Shown here: piece by piece, positions 26,340 through 36,172 of the stretch
How positions within the stretch are numbered: the first letter of the stretch is position 1
Layout: every line of letters begins with the position of its first letter
NCBI GenBank assembly: GCA_018268895.1
Contig: JAFDVP010000001.1
Span: 806,001 to 870,000, forward strand
Source of the DNA: Acidobacteriota bacterium
GTDB lineage: Bacteria; Acidobacteriota; Terriglobia; Terriglobales; Acidobacteriaceae
Length of the DNA stretch: 64,000 bases
Direction: 5' to 3'
The notes under the pieces: generated by a model
Database searches by the model: none
Seen by the model: only the letters and a program-made list of their open reading frames with translations
What the model was told of the DNA's origin: nothing
Program-made: the position numbers and the translations under genes

Positions 26340-26927
26340 TCATATCGAAGTATTGAGGCGGCTGGTAAGCCGAGTTCTCACCAGCGGCCACTCTTCCTTC
26401 GTAATCGAGAACCACACGCTGTGTCGCAGTGACCCATCCGGCATCACGTAGTGGTTGCGAAACGTCCCCTCGTACACCGCTCCCAGCTTCTTCATCGCAG
26501 CCTGCGATTGCAGGTTCTCGTGGTGCGTCTTCAATGCCACGCGATTCAGACCAAGCGTGTCGAACGCGTATTCAAGCTGTAGCAGCTTCGCCTCCGGGTT
26601 CACGCCCCTCTGATGCAGCTCCGGCGTGATCCACGTATGGCCGATCTCGACGGTCTTGTTCGTCAGGTCCAGATCGATGAACCGTGTCGACCCCACCACA
26701 CGGCCGTTCTCTTTGAGAACCGTCACCCACGGCATCTGGGGCAGGGGAGCAAGCTTTGCCTTCAGCGCCGCAGCCAGCCACGCCTCCAGATCATTCCGCG
26801 TCTCAACGCACGTCGTCATATATCGCCAGATGCGCTCGTCGAAAGCGATCTTCTCCAGCTCAGGGAGATGCTCACGCCTTAGCGGCTCAAGCTTTACATC
26901 TCTTCCTTCGAGAGCAGGTTGTTCCAT
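26340..26927 (-). CDS. GNAT family N-acetyltransferase (RimJ/RimL-like)
   Basis: The 195-residue protein starts MEQPALEGRDVKLEPLRREHLPEL. It has the acetyl-CoA-binding region of RimJ/RimL proteins (GHTWITPELHQRGVNPEAKLLQLEYAFD). LGLNRVALKTHHENLQSQAAMKKLGAVYEGTFRNHYVM follows in segments. RimL-type enzymes acetylate protein N-termini or small amines; the substrate is unknown. The ATG at 26927 lies 10 bases after the diguanylate-cyclase stop, so the two are likely co-transcribed. A frame extension to 26990 would overlap that upstream gene and is less likely. Confidence 0.88.
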   Translation of the reverse strand: MEQPALEGRDVKLEPLRREHLPELEKIAFDERIWRYMTTCVETRNDLEAWLAAALKAKLAPLPQMPWVTVLKENGRVVGSTRFIDLDLTNKTVEIGHTWITPELHQRGVNPEAKLLQLEYAFDTLGLNRVALKTHHENLQSQAAMKKLGAVYEGTFRNHYVMPDGSLRHSVWFSITKEEWPLVRTRLTSRLNTSI

Positions 26928-26937
26928 GCCTAAGACT

Positions 26938-27780
26938 CTAGCAGGCACAGCGATTGCGCCCACCGCGCTTCGCCTCATAGAGGGCAGCATCGGCCCTGTC
27001 GATCATATGAGCAAACCCCTGCTCGACGCTGCTGAGCCCAATGCTTACTGTGACGGCGATCGCTTCCTCCTGGATTGCGACCGGCGTCGTGGCGACCGAA
27101 CATCGGATATGCTCTGCGATCTCACACGCCTCATCGAGAGCGGTCTCCGGTAGGAGAACGATGAACTCTTCTCCGCCATACCTCGCGAGGATGTCCTCTC
27201 GACGCAGTGGAGTTCGTATAGCCCGGGCGATAGCCTCAAGCGCAATGTCTCCACCGATATGCCCATAGCAGTCGTTGATCGATTTGAACCCATCGACATC
27301 GATCATCATGATCGACAGCGGAGCCTTGATCTCCTGCGCTCTCTGTCTCTCTGCCTCGAAGCGGGACATGAAATACGAGCGGTTGTATACCGTGGTCAGC
27401 GAGTCATGGGTAGCCATGTAATGCAGCTTGGCCCGTGCCTTGCCCAGCTCTACCGTCAGCCGGATAATCCGCGACATGGTGAGAGGCACCATAATCAGGG
27501 GGACAATGGCGCCGATAAGTCCGGAGTAAAGATACCCACTGCCGGTAAGCCCAAACAACCACGCGAGCGCCAGCGTGACGAGAATGGAGCCAAGAGTACT
27601 GGCTAACGTCAGGAGCAGCAGGGCGCGTCCATGTCCAAACCGCAGGATCCAGCTCTCTCGCTCCTGAGAAACCGATGAGAGGCTGCTCAAAATCTCAGCA
27701 GTTTGCAGCCGTCTGCGGATCGGATCTCCCTTGATTCCAGAGATGGCAGAAGACACATTTGAAGGGGGATGGTTGTTCAT
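26938..27780 (-). CDS. Membrane-anchored diguanylate cyclase (GGDEF)
   Basis: Two N-terminal transmembrane segments (LLLLTLASTLGSILVTLALAW and a second near residues 85-103) precede a helical linker and a GGDEF domain (about residues 120-280). The active site reads GGEEF, consistent with catalysis of cyclic di-GMP synthesis. An inhibitory I-site RxxD (RRED) lies the usual five residues before it. MIDVDGFKSINDCYGHIGGD carries the Mg2+/substrate residues. The bcs locus in this window has a PilZ domain that could respond to its product, but a direct link is not shown. The ATG at 27780 is preferred to a TTG at 27786. Confidence 0.93.
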   Translation of the reverse strand: MNNHPPSNVSSAISGIKGDPIRRRLQTAEILSSLSSVSQERESWILRFGHGRALLLLTLASTLGSILVTLALAWLFGLTGSGYLYSGLIGAIVPLIMVPLTMSRIIRLTVELGKARAKLHYMATHDSLTTVYNRSYFMSRFEAERQRAQEIKAPLSIMMIDVDGFKSINDCYGHIGGDIALEAIARAIRTPLRREDILARYGGEEFIVLLPETALDEACEIAEHIRCSVATTPVAIQEEAIAVTVSIGLSSVEQGFAHMIDRADAALYEAKRGGRNRCAC

Positions 27781-27798
27781 TGGCAATAGCGGTGGCGC

Positions 27799-28875
27799 CT
27801 AGTGAACCGGCATGGAGCCCGTTGAGGTCATGCAGATAGAAAGCAGTACCTGGGCCACGCGGTCATGGTCATGCCGCAGTACATCCCCTTCGTGAAGAAA
27901 GTTACCCGTAATCGGTTCCACGCCCAGCGCCCGCACCCGCTCCAGATCGTTCACCAGAGGCTCCTGTCCCTCGCGCGCATACTTCGCATGCAGCTCCTCT
28001 GAGATCGGAGCCGTATTGATCAACGCATAGTCGAAGAGCTTTCGTCCGCCTGCATGTTTCAGCGTCTTTTCGACGTGCTCCGATGCGGTCAGCCCCAGAG
28101 ACTCGTTGGCCTGCGTCATCAGGTTGCAGACGAAGACCCGCGTTGCCTTCGACGCCGCAATCGCCTCCGGGATGCCCCGCACCAGCAGGTTCGTGATCAG
28201 CGATGTGTACAGCGATCCCGGCCCGAGCGTGATGAGGTCGGCGTTGGCGATGGCCTCCAGAGTCTCGGGAAGAGGATCGGCGCCCGAAGGCTCCAGCGTC
28301 AGCTCAGCGATGGTCTTCTTGCTCCGGGTAATGTTCGTCTCGCCCTCGACGATCGAGCCGTCTTCCATACGCGCTGCCAGCGTGACGTTCGCCGTGGTTG
28401 CCGGGAAGATCCTCCCGCGCGTGGCCAGAATCTGCGACGACATCTGGACCGCCTGGGTAAAGTCGCCGGTTACGCCCGACATCGCCGCCACAAACAGGTT
28501 GCCGAAGTTGTGCCCCTCAAGCTCTCCCTGGTCGAAGCGATACTTGAACAGCCGCGAAAGCAGGTGCTCGTCCTCAGACAGAGCGACCATGCAGTTGCGG
28601 ATGTCGCCGGGGGGAAGGATATTTAGGTCGTCGCGCAGCCTTCCCGAAGAGCCGCCGTCGTCCGTGACGGTTACGACCGCTGACAGGTCGCCGATCATGG
28701 ACGTGGGGCCGATGCGGGGCGTAGAACTCTCCCTCGGAGTCCGGCGCCGCTCATTGACCGGGACAAACTGCTTCAGCCCGCGCAGCAGCGTCGACAGGCC
28801 CGTGCCGCCGCCGATTGCGACGACGCGCAACGCCCTTTCAGGGCCCCCGGTTGGGTTCGAATACAACAAAGACAC
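27799..28875 (-). CDS. yvcK: YvcK/CofD-like gluconeogenesis factor
   Basis: The 358-residue protein carries the YvcK nucleotide-sugar fold. Clear motifs are AIGGGTGLSTLLRGLK, VTVTDDGGSSGRLRDDLN, PPGDIRNCMVALS, GHNFGNLF and LGPGSLYTSLI. YvcK proteins bind UDP-GlcNAc and affect carbon use and cell-wall synthesis. An insertion of about 15 residues (RRRTPRESSTPRIGP) follows the first motif. The GTG at 28875 has a poor ribosome-binding site; a TTG two codons later is possible. The diguanylate cyclase begins 18 bases after its stop. Confidence 0.93.
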   Translation of the reverse strand: MSLLYSNPTGGPERALRVVAIGGGTGLSTLLRGLKQFVPVNERRRTPRESSTPRIGPTSMIGDLSAVVTVTDDGGSSGRLRDDLNILPPGDIRNCMVALSEDEHLLSRLFKYRFDQGELEGHNFGNLFVAAMSGVTGDFTQAVQMSSQILATRGRIFPATTANVTLAARMEDGSIVEGETNITRSKKTIAELTLEPSGADPLPETLEAIANADLITLGPGSLYTSLITNLLVRGIPEAIAASKATRVFVCNLMTQANESLGLTASEHVEKTLKHAGGRKLFDYALINTAPISEELHAKYAREGQEPLVNDLERVRALGVEPITGNFLHEGDVLRHDHDRVAQVLLSICMTSTGSMPVH

Positions 28876-28885
28876 CTCGCAAAAG

Positions 28886-28922
28886 ACAACGCTCGATCCA
28901 TGGTAACTGGATCGAGCGTTGT
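28886..28922 (-). terminator. Perfect 15-bp hairpin terminator
   Basis: ACAACGCTCGATCCA and TGGATCGAGCGTTGT pair perfectly around a 7-base loop. On the minus strand CTTTTG follows. It lies just after the TPR gene and 11 bases before the yvcK start, so it most likely ends the TPR transcript. The T-run is short, so a regulatory hairpin is the alternative. Confidence 0.6.
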
Positions 28923-28963
28923 GAAAGAAATACCAGATGTTAGCTGCTGAAGCTTGCTCGAAG

Positions 28964-29524
28964 CTAGACCTCGGGGTAGAGCAGCTCGGTGAAGCGAGGA
29001 TCGTCGGCCATGTCCTGAAAGTCCGAATCCGCGCGCGCCTGGATGCGGTTGCGCGGGTTGCGGCGGATGGCCTCGGTCAGATGTTCAAGGCAGGTCTGCG
29101 AGTCGCCGGTCATCGACGACAGCACCGCCAGCCCGTAGAAGGCGTAGTCGGCGTTCTCGTCCTGCTTCAGGATTCCCTGGAAGTGTTCGCGGGCATCCTC
29201 GTAGTTTCCGTCGTTCAGCAGCGAGACGGCATAGTCATAGCGCTCCTCAGAGTTCGAGAAGGCCGTTTTGGTCTTCGATGCCTGCGCTTCGCACGCGCTC
29301 ATATACATACGAACGCGCTCGGCAAGGTCGCCCGCGCCGGTATGCAGCAGCTTCTCGAACGCCGTGCGCGCCTTGTCGAACCTGCCTTCCTGCATCAGCC
29401 GGATCGCGGCTTCGTAATTTGAAAGAACATGGGCCCGGGCTGGATCGTCTGCTGGGGAGACCGCACCGGCGATGGTGCGGGGGGAGCGTTTGGGAGCAGT
29501 TGCGGTCTTTGCTGTCTGTGCCAT
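28964..29524 (-). CDS. Tetratricopeptide-repeat protein
   Basis: The 186-residue protein has a basic, Ala/Thr-rich N-terminus followed by TPR-type helix pairs: NYEAAIRLMQEGRFDKARTAFEKLL, then EERYDYAVSLLNDGNYEDAREHFQGIL and ADYAFYGLAVLSSMTGDSQTCLEHL. The last helix ends NPRNRIQARADSDFQDMADDPRFTELL, which is common in TPR proteins of this type. It is a protein-interaction scaffold with no catalytic motif, and its partner is unknown. The ATG at 29524 is preferred to a TTG at 29587. Confidence 0.82.
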   Translation of the reverse strand: MAQTAKTATAPKRSPRTIAGAVSPADDPARAHVLSNYEAAIRLMQEGRFDKARTAFEKLLHTGAGDLAERVRMYMSACEAQASKTKTAFSNSEERYDYAVSLLNDGNYEDAREHFQGILKQDENADYAFYGLAVLSSMTGDSQTCLEHLTEAIRRNPRNRIQARADSDFQDMADDPRFTELLYPEV

Positions 29525-29664
29525 GGTCAATTTCTTTTTTCGCCCGTACCGGGCGCACTCCTGAGCTAGCCGTTTGGTCGCGGCCAACCGATTTTCTTGA
29601 TTGCTTCAGTCTCGGATTTATACGCAGAGACGGGCCTGAGGTCAACTCCACGAACGAGTCAGCC

Positions 29665-30300
29665 TCATGTCCGGTATTTGTAGATTACAGGGTTCAGCTC
29701 CGGATCGTTGTACATCTTCATCTGCCGGTAGAGTTTGAACCGCCTTCTACCTGAAGCCATCTCCTCATTCAGGACACCAAGCGCCCCTGCCAGATCGTCA
29801 CGCTGCTCCTGGAGCAGCAACAGTCGCGCCCGGTTCTTCTCGCGATGTTCTTCGGAGGCGCCCGCGCGTCCCGCCTCTTCCGCCGTGTGGTAGATCTTCA
29901 GCGCGAGGATCGAGAGCCGGTCGATCATCAGGCCCGGCGTCTCCGAGTGCAACGGCGCGTCCGGGTGCCCTGCGAAGACCTGCTGGAACTCTGCCAGCAG
30001 CAGGCCGTCGATCTGCTCTACCAAGTCGTTGCGTCTCTGGTTAAGCCGGTCGATAGCGCGTTTCACGGTCGCAATCGCGGCATCTGTCGCGCGAGGATCG
30101 CGGGCTTTGTCCTCCTCATGCCACAGGTCGAAGTTCGCGCGGTGCTGGGCGCGCACCAGCTCGTTCAGGTTTGCCGTTCCGCCCTCGCGGACGATGAGGG
30201 GCTCTACGCTGCGCGGGCTGTGCCACTCCGCGGTCGTCTGGCCGTGCAACTGGGTGATGGCGGATGCGTCCAGCATGTTGTACAAGTTTCGTAACTCCAT
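29665..30300 (-). CDS. DUF4254 domain protein
   Basis: The 211-residue helical protein matches DUF4254: HRANFDLWHEEDKARDP, IDRLNQRRNDLVEQID, LMIDRLSILALKIYH and the C-terminal LYRQMKMYNDPELNP. The conserved DLWHxED and IDxLNQxRND motifs are intact. The family is found beside glycosyltransferases and LPS or capsule genes, but its role is unknown. That context holds here: a family 9 glycosyltransferase is encoded divergently, 70 bases away, followed by heptose biosynthesis genes. Confidence 0.88.
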   Translation of the reverse strand: MELRNLYNMLDASAITQLHGQTTAEWHSPRSVEPLIVREGGTANLNELVRAQHRANFDLWHEEDKARDPRATDAAIATVKRAIDRLNQRRNDLVEQIDGLLLAEFQQVFAGHPDAPLHSETPGLMIDRLSILALKIYHTAEEAGRAGASEEHREKNRARLLLLQEQRDDLAGALGVLNEEMASGRRRFKLYRQMKMYNDPELNPVIYKYRT

Positions 30301-30370
30301 CGATGACTTTACCAGTTTGCGCCATGGATATTGCTCGATTGCCTCCGAGCAAGCAGACTATGAACAGGCC

Positions 30371-31474
30371 ATGACGACCGAATCACTCCCCAAGATGACT
30401 GCGGCCGCTGTTCCACCGGCAAAACGAGTCCTGATCTACAGGCTGGGCAGCCTGGGCGATACGCTGATCGCGCTGCCTGCGCTCCACCTGGTCGCACGCG
30501 CCTTCCCCAATGCCGAGCGGCGCATGTTGACGAATGTTCCCGTCAGCGTCAAAGCTCCGCCCGCGGCCGCCATCCTCGACCACACTGGACTCGTCCACGG
30601 CTTCATTCGTTATGCCGTAGGGACGCGCAGCGTGCTCGAACTTGCAAAGCTCTGGTGGACCATCCGCCGCTGGCGTCCCGATGTTCTCGTCTACCTCGGC
30701 TCTTCGCGAGGAGTGGAATCCGCGCAGCGGGATGCGCGCTTCTTCCGGCTCTGCGGTATACGCCAGCTCATCGGTGTGCCCGTCACGGAAGACATGCAGC
30801 AGAACCGCTGGCAGCAGGAGGCCCAGGCCCTGGAGCCCGAAGCCGAGCGGCTCGCCCGCAACATCGCATTGCTCGGCGACGCACGGCTCAACGACCCCGC
30901 AAGCTGGGACCTCCACCTTACAGAGGAGGAGAAGGCCAGAGCCGATGCCGCACTCGGCCCGCTGCGTGAGATGCCACTGATTGCCGTTAGCGTCGGGACC
31001 AAGGTGCAGTCCAAGGACTGGGGCCGCGACAACTGGCGCGCACTCCTCGCGCAGCTTGCCGTCTTGCATCCCGGCTACGGTCTCGCGCTCAGCGGAGCGC
31101 CGGAGGAGAGCGAGGCCAGCGAGTTCGCAGGCGATGGCTGGCGCCAGTCCGGCGGCGGACCCGTGGTCAATCTCTGCGGCAGGCTCACCCCGCGCGAGAG
31201 CGCCGCCGCCTTTCGTCGCGCGCGTATCTTCATCGGACACGACAGCGGCCCCATGCACCTCGCCGCGGCCGTGCAGACGCCCTGCGTGGCGATCTTTGCG
31301 GCCCGCAACAAACCGCGCGTCTGGTTCCCATATGGGAATCGGCATCGCGTGCTCTATCACAAGACCGAGTGCTGGGGCTGCGGCCTCGAGACCTGTATCG
31401 TCGAGCGCAAACGTTGTCTCACCTCGATTACCGTCGATGAAGTTGTTGCCGAAGTGCGAGCTATTCTCGGGTGA
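30371..31474 (+). CDS. Glycosyltransferase family 9 (heptosyltransferase-like)
   Basis: The 367-residue protein begins the GT9 fold at about residue 18 with RVLIYRLGSLGDTLIALPAL, and it has the donor-site segment IFIGHDSGPMHLAAAVQTPCVAIF. GT9 enzymes transfer heptose from ADP-heptose to the LPS core, and hldE and hldD lie directly downstream. The specific acceptor is not known. Near the C-terminus WGCGLETCIVERKRC holds three cysteines, a common GT9 feature. The ATG at 30371 is chosen because the domain starts soon after; the frame extends further upstream but would overlap the divergent DUF4254 gene. Confidence 0.92.
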   Translation: MTTESLPKMTAAAVPPAKRVLIYRLGSLGDTLIALPALHLVARAFPNAERRMLTNVPVSVKAPPAAAILDHTGLVHGFIRYAVGTRSVLELAKLWWTIRRWRPDVLVYLGSSRGVESAQRDARFFRLCGIRQLIGVPVTEDMQQNRWQQEAQALEPEAERLARNIALLGDARLNDPASWDLHLTEEEKARADAALGPLREMPLIAVSVGTKVQSKDWGRDNWRALLAQLAVLHPGYGLALSGAPEESEASEFAGDGWRQSGGGPVVNLCGRLTPRESAAAFRRARIFIGHDSGPMHLAAAVQTPCVAIFAARNKPRVWFPYGNRHRVLYHKTECWGCGLETCIVERKRCLTSITVDEVVAEVRAILG

Positions 31475-31508
31475 CACCAAAGCGTCACCTTTGCTGTAAC
31501 CATGAATC

Positions 31509-33035
31509 ATGAGGGATGCGATGATAGAAGTCGAAGGAGCGACTCCCCGCGGCATGCTACCCGAATTGCACTCCATTCTGAACCTCCTCGAAGGAGGCTT
31601 CTCCAGCCTCAGGGTCCTTGTTGTCGGCGATATTATGCTCGACCGCTACATTCACGGCGAGGTCGAGCGGATCTCACCAGAGGCCCCGGTTCCTGTCCTT
31701 CGCCACGCCACGCGCTACGAGCGTGCGGGCGGCGCGGCCAACGTCGCCATGAACCTCGCCGGCCTCGGCTGCCATGCCATTCTGGCCGGTTTCTGGGGAG
31801 ACGATAGCGAGCAGGCTGAGTTGAAGTCGATGCTCGAACGCGCCGGCGTGGATACCGTAGGCGTCGTTACAAGCTCGCTTCCTACCATCTCCAAGACCCG
31901 CATCGTCGGCCGTCAGCAGCAGCTTCTTCGGCTCGATATCGAGAGCCGCGACACTCCACCCGAAGACGAGATGAACCGGCTCATCGAGCGCGTCACCAGC
32001 CTGGTCGACAAAGTTCACGCGGTCATCCTCTCCGACTACGCGAAGGGAGCGCTCTCGCGGGCTGTCTGCGAGGCTGCTATCCGTGCCGCGAAGGCAAAAG
32101 ATATTCCCGTGCTGGCCGATCCCAAATCGCCGGACTTCGGCAAATACTCCGGCGCAACCAGCGTCTGCCCCAATCTCGGCGAACTCGCCCTTGCTACCGG
32201 TATCCCATCGCACCAGACCGAAGCTCTGCTGGATGCAGGCCAGCGACAGGTCGCCGAACACGATCTCGGCTTCCTCACCGTCACCATGAGCGAGAAGGGA
32301 ATCAGCGTCCTCTGGCCTGAGCGCCGCTTCCATTCGCCGGCTCGCGCCCGCGAGGTCTTCGACGTCTCCGGCGCTGGAGATACCGTCATCGCTACACTCG
32401 CCGCCGCACTTGCTGGTGGCCTCCAGGTCGAAACCGCCGTCGACCTTGCCAATCTCGCCGCCGGCATTGTCGTCGGCAAGATGGGAACGGTGCCCATCGC
32501 ACAGCATGAGTTGATCGCCGAGTTGACTCCCTCGACCGGCCTTACCGCTGGCGAGAAGATCCTCGACCTCGAGCGCATCTCGCGCCGTGTCGCCGAGTGG
32601 CGCGCCTCGGGCGAGACGATCGTCTTCACCAACGGCTGCTTCGATCTCCTCCACGTCGGCCACATTACGCTGCTTGAAGACTGCCGCCGCTTCGGCACCA
32701 AGCTCGTCCTCGGCCTCAACGCCGACTCTTCCGTCTGCCGCCTCAAAGGGCCAACGCGGCCCATCGTTGGCGAGCGTGAACGCGCCCGCGTGATGGCCGC
32801 GCTTGCCGCCGTCGACGCCGTCGTGCTCTTTGAGGAGGACACCCCGCTCGAACTGATTCGCGCCCTCAAGCCCAACGTCCTCGTCAAAGGCGGCGACTAC
32901 ACCATCGAGACCGTCGTCGGGCACGAAGATGTGCTCGCCTACGGAGGCCGCGTCGAGATCGTGCCCACGGTCGAAGGGTTCTCAACCACCAACATCGTCA
33001 AAAAACTGGCGGCAACCGAGGAGAAGGCGAAGTGA
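31509..33035 (+). CDS. hldE: Bifunctional heptose-7-phosphate kinase / ADP-heptose synthase
   Basis: The 508-residue protein has a PfkB-type kinase domain (about residues 30-345; LVVGDIMLDRYIHG, with the anion hole DVSGAGDTVIA). A nucleotidyltransferase domain follows from about residue 370, with TNGCFDLLHVGHITLLEDCR and GLNADSSV, and VKGGDYT near its end. It phosphorylates heptose-7-phosphate and later adenylylates heptose-1-phosphate on the way to ADP-heptose. Its last codons overlap the start of hldD (GTGA). Confidence 0.96.
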   Translation: MRDAMIEVEGATPRGMLPELHSILNLLEGGFSSLRVLVVGDIMLDRYIHGEVERISPEAPVPVLRHATRYERAGGAANVAMNLAGLGCHAILAGFWGDDSEQAELKSMLERAGVDTVGVVTSSLPTISKTRIVGRQQQLLRLDIESRDTPPEDEMNRLIERVTSLVDKVHAVILSDYAKGALSRAVCEAAIRAAKAKDIPVLADPKSPDFGKYSGATSVCPNLGELALATGIPSHQTEALLDAGQRQVAEHDLGFLTVTMSEKGISVLWPERRFHSPARAREVFDVSGAGDTVIATLAAALAGGLQVETAVDLANLAAGIVVGKMGTVPIAQHELIAELTPSTGLTAGEKILDLERISRRVAEWRASGETIVFTNGCFDLLHVGHITLLEDCRRFGTKLVLGLNADSSVCRLKGPTRPIVGERERARVMAALAAVDAVVLFEEDTPLELIRALKPNVLVKGGDYTIETVVGHEDVLAYGGRVEIVPTVEGFSTTNIVKKLAATEEKAK

Positions 33036-34003
33036 TCATCGTTACCGGCGGAGCAGGGTTCATTGGCAGCAACCTCGTCCATCAGTTGAACGCCATCGGC
33101 GAGAAGAACATCCTCGTCGTCGACAACCTCGCCCCAGCGCCGAACCTCAGCGGGCCGAAGTTCCTCAACCTCGCGGGCGCGCAGTACGCCGACTACATGG
33201 ACAAGCGCGAGTTCCGCGCTGCGGTGAAGTGTGGCGACTTCGAGGGTGCCAAGGTCCGCGCCATCCTGCATCAGGGGGCGTGTTCCAACACGCTCGAAGA
33301 CGATGGCCGCTACATGATGGACAACAACTTCACCTACTCGAAGGAGCTGCTGCACTTTGCCCTCGAGCACAAGATTCCGTTCGTCTATGCCTCCACGGCG
33401 GCGACGTACGGCGCAAGCACCAGCTTCACCGAGGTCCCCGCCAACGAGCGGCCGCTCAATGTTTACGGTTACTCCAAGCTGGTCTTCGACAACTACGTCC
33501 GCCGCCTGATACCCGAGATGAAGAGCACCGTCGTAGGTCTGCGTTACTTCAATGTCTACGGTCCGCGCGAGCAACATAAGGGACGCATGGCCAGTGTGCT
33601 GCACCACTTCACCAAGCAGCTCAAGGAGACCGGCACCATCTCGATGTTTGAAGGCTCCGGCGGATACGCCAATGGAGAACAGCGCCGCGACTTCGTCTAC
33701 GTCAACGACCTCGCACGCATCAACCTGTTCTTTGCTGGCCTGCTTCCCGGCGAACACGCCCCGAAGAACGTCCACGCCGTCGTCAATGCCGGAACCGGCG
33801 AGGCCCGCACCTTCAAGGCAGTGGCCGAGGCGCTGATGAAGGTCCACGGCCCCGGCAAGATCGAGTACATCCCGTTCCCCGGCGACCTCAAGAACCGCTA
33901 CCAGCACTTCACCCAGGCAGACATCGCCGGGCTGCGTGCCGCAGGGTACACCGCGCCGTTCACCTCGCTGGAAGAGGGAACCGCGGAGACCTTCAAGAGC
34001 TAA
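33032..34003 (+). CDS. hldD: ADP-glyceromanno-heptose 6-epimerase
   Basis: The 323-residue extended SDR enzyme converts ADP-D-glycero- to ADP-L-glycero-D-manno-heptose, the last step of the heptose pathway. The NADP-binding motif is VTGGAGFIGSNLVHQL. The catalytic tyrosine and lysine are in VYGYSKLVFDNYVRR, and the family segments ILHQGACSNTLE, ASTAATYG and LRYFNVYGPREQHKGRMAS are all present. The GTG at 33032 overlaps the hldE stop as GTGA, indicating coupled translation. Confidence 0.96.
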   Translation: MIIVTGGAGFIGSNLVHQLNAIGEKNILVVDNLAPAPNLSGPKFLNLAGAQYADYMDKREFRAAVKCGDFEGAKVRAILHQGACSNTLEDDGRYMMDNNFTYSKELLHFALEHKIPFVYASTAATYGASTSFTEVPANERPLNVYGYSKLVFDNYVRRLIPEMKSTVVGLRYFNVYGPREQHKGRMASVLHHFTKQLKETGTISMFEGSGGYANGEQRRDFVYVNDLARINLFFAGLLPGEHAPKNVHAVVNAGTGEARTFKAVAEALMKVHGPGKIEYIPFPGDLKNRYQHFTQADIAGLRAAGYTAPFTSLEEGTAETFKS

Positions 34004-34008
34004 AGCAC

Positions 34009-34034
34009 GCTTACATCCGGTAAGCTTTAATTTT
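34009..34034 (+). terminator. Weak terminator after hldD
   Basis: GCTTAC and GTAAGC form a 6-bp stem around a 5-base loop, followed by TTTAATTTT. It starts 6 bases after the hldD stop codon and probably ends the heptose operon before gdhA. Confidence 0.5.
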
Positions 34035-34196
34035 GCGATCCAAGGAAGAAGTGCTATCTCACCCAAGCGAGACGAACCCATCGCCTTGCAGAGGAGAGAG
34101 CTGTTTCTTCGCCATGCTGAAGAATCCCGGAGCGAAGCTCGACCACAGAGGCTCCAGCCCCCTTGAAGGGCAGAGGAGAGGCGCAATGTTGAATAA

Positions 34197-35570
<1,374 letters not shown>

Positions 35571-35636
35571 CCGGCGACCTCGGTGGTTGCAGGGGGGCCC
35601 TCACAAAGAGGGTCGCCTGTAGAGCGGTTTGTGATG

Positions 35637-35670
35637 CAGATTCCTCCGCTGCGCTGCGGAATGACAAAGC
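35637..35670. repeat. Dispersed intergenic repeat, single unit
   Basis: GCAGATTCCTCCGCTGCGCT, followed directly by GCGGAATGACAAAGC, is an inverted-repeat unit related to the 140-bp element at 21772. It lies in the gap between gdhA and tRNA-Lys. A similar eroded copy is at 7085-7113, after carB. Confidence 0.65.
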
Positions 35671-35798
35671 TGGAGGGAGCACTTTAGAGCATTTTCCTCG
35701 CAGGTGCGGTCTTCAGGGCCGAAGGCCCGTCACATAACAGCCTGGGCCGACCGGCCTGGCCGCGCTTGCAGGGAAACATCTCTAAGGCGAGGAAGGAG

Positions 35799-35874
35799 TG
35801 GTGAGAGCGCTGGGGCTCGAACCCAGGACCAACGCCTTAAAAGGGCGATGCTCTACCAACTGAGCTACGCTCTC
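35799..35874 (-). tRNA. tRNA-Lys (UUU)
   Basis: The cloverleaf is complete. The acceptor arms are GAGAGCG/CGCTCTC, the D-stem GCTC/GAGC, and the anticodon loop CTTTTAA, giving UUU. The T-arm is CTGGG/CCCAG with loop TTCGAGC. The 3' CCA is encoded (35799-35801). The first anticodon-stem pair (27-43) is a U-U mismatch. It is a lone tRNA between gdhA and the bcs locus. Confidence 0.96.
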
Positions 35875-36023
35875 GAACCGTATCTCCAAGTTAGCACATT
35901 CCTCAGTGCAAATTTTTTTACCCCGACTCACGCTTCTAGGAGATTCCAGAGCTGTGGCGCGATGGAGATCTGGGTCCCTCCATTCCCCGCAAGATGTACA
36001 AATCGCAGGTACCAAGCGGGTGA

Positions 36024-36083
36024 CGTGTGACACGAAAGTCGCATCATGGATTCATTGACTTGCATTTGAGGTGCCATTAACCT
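36024..36083 (+). promoter_or_regulatory. Candidate bcs promoter with upstream palindrome
   Basis: TTGACT (36055-36060) and TAACCT (36078-36083) are spaced by 17 bases, like a sigma-70 promoter with a good -35 and a weak -10. Just upstream, CGTGTGACACG (36024-36034) is a perfect 11-base palindrome that could be an operator. About 90 bases separate the -10 from the first bcs start codon. This is motif reading only. The rest of the 298-base gap after tRNA-Lys shows no gene. Confidence 0.4.
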
Positions 36084-36172
36084 CGTGCTATTGCATGACA
36101 TCGAGAAAAGCGTGTCAGCAAGCAAGCAAAGCCGCCGGCAGCATGTGCAGGCCGAACCGCCGGGACAGGACA

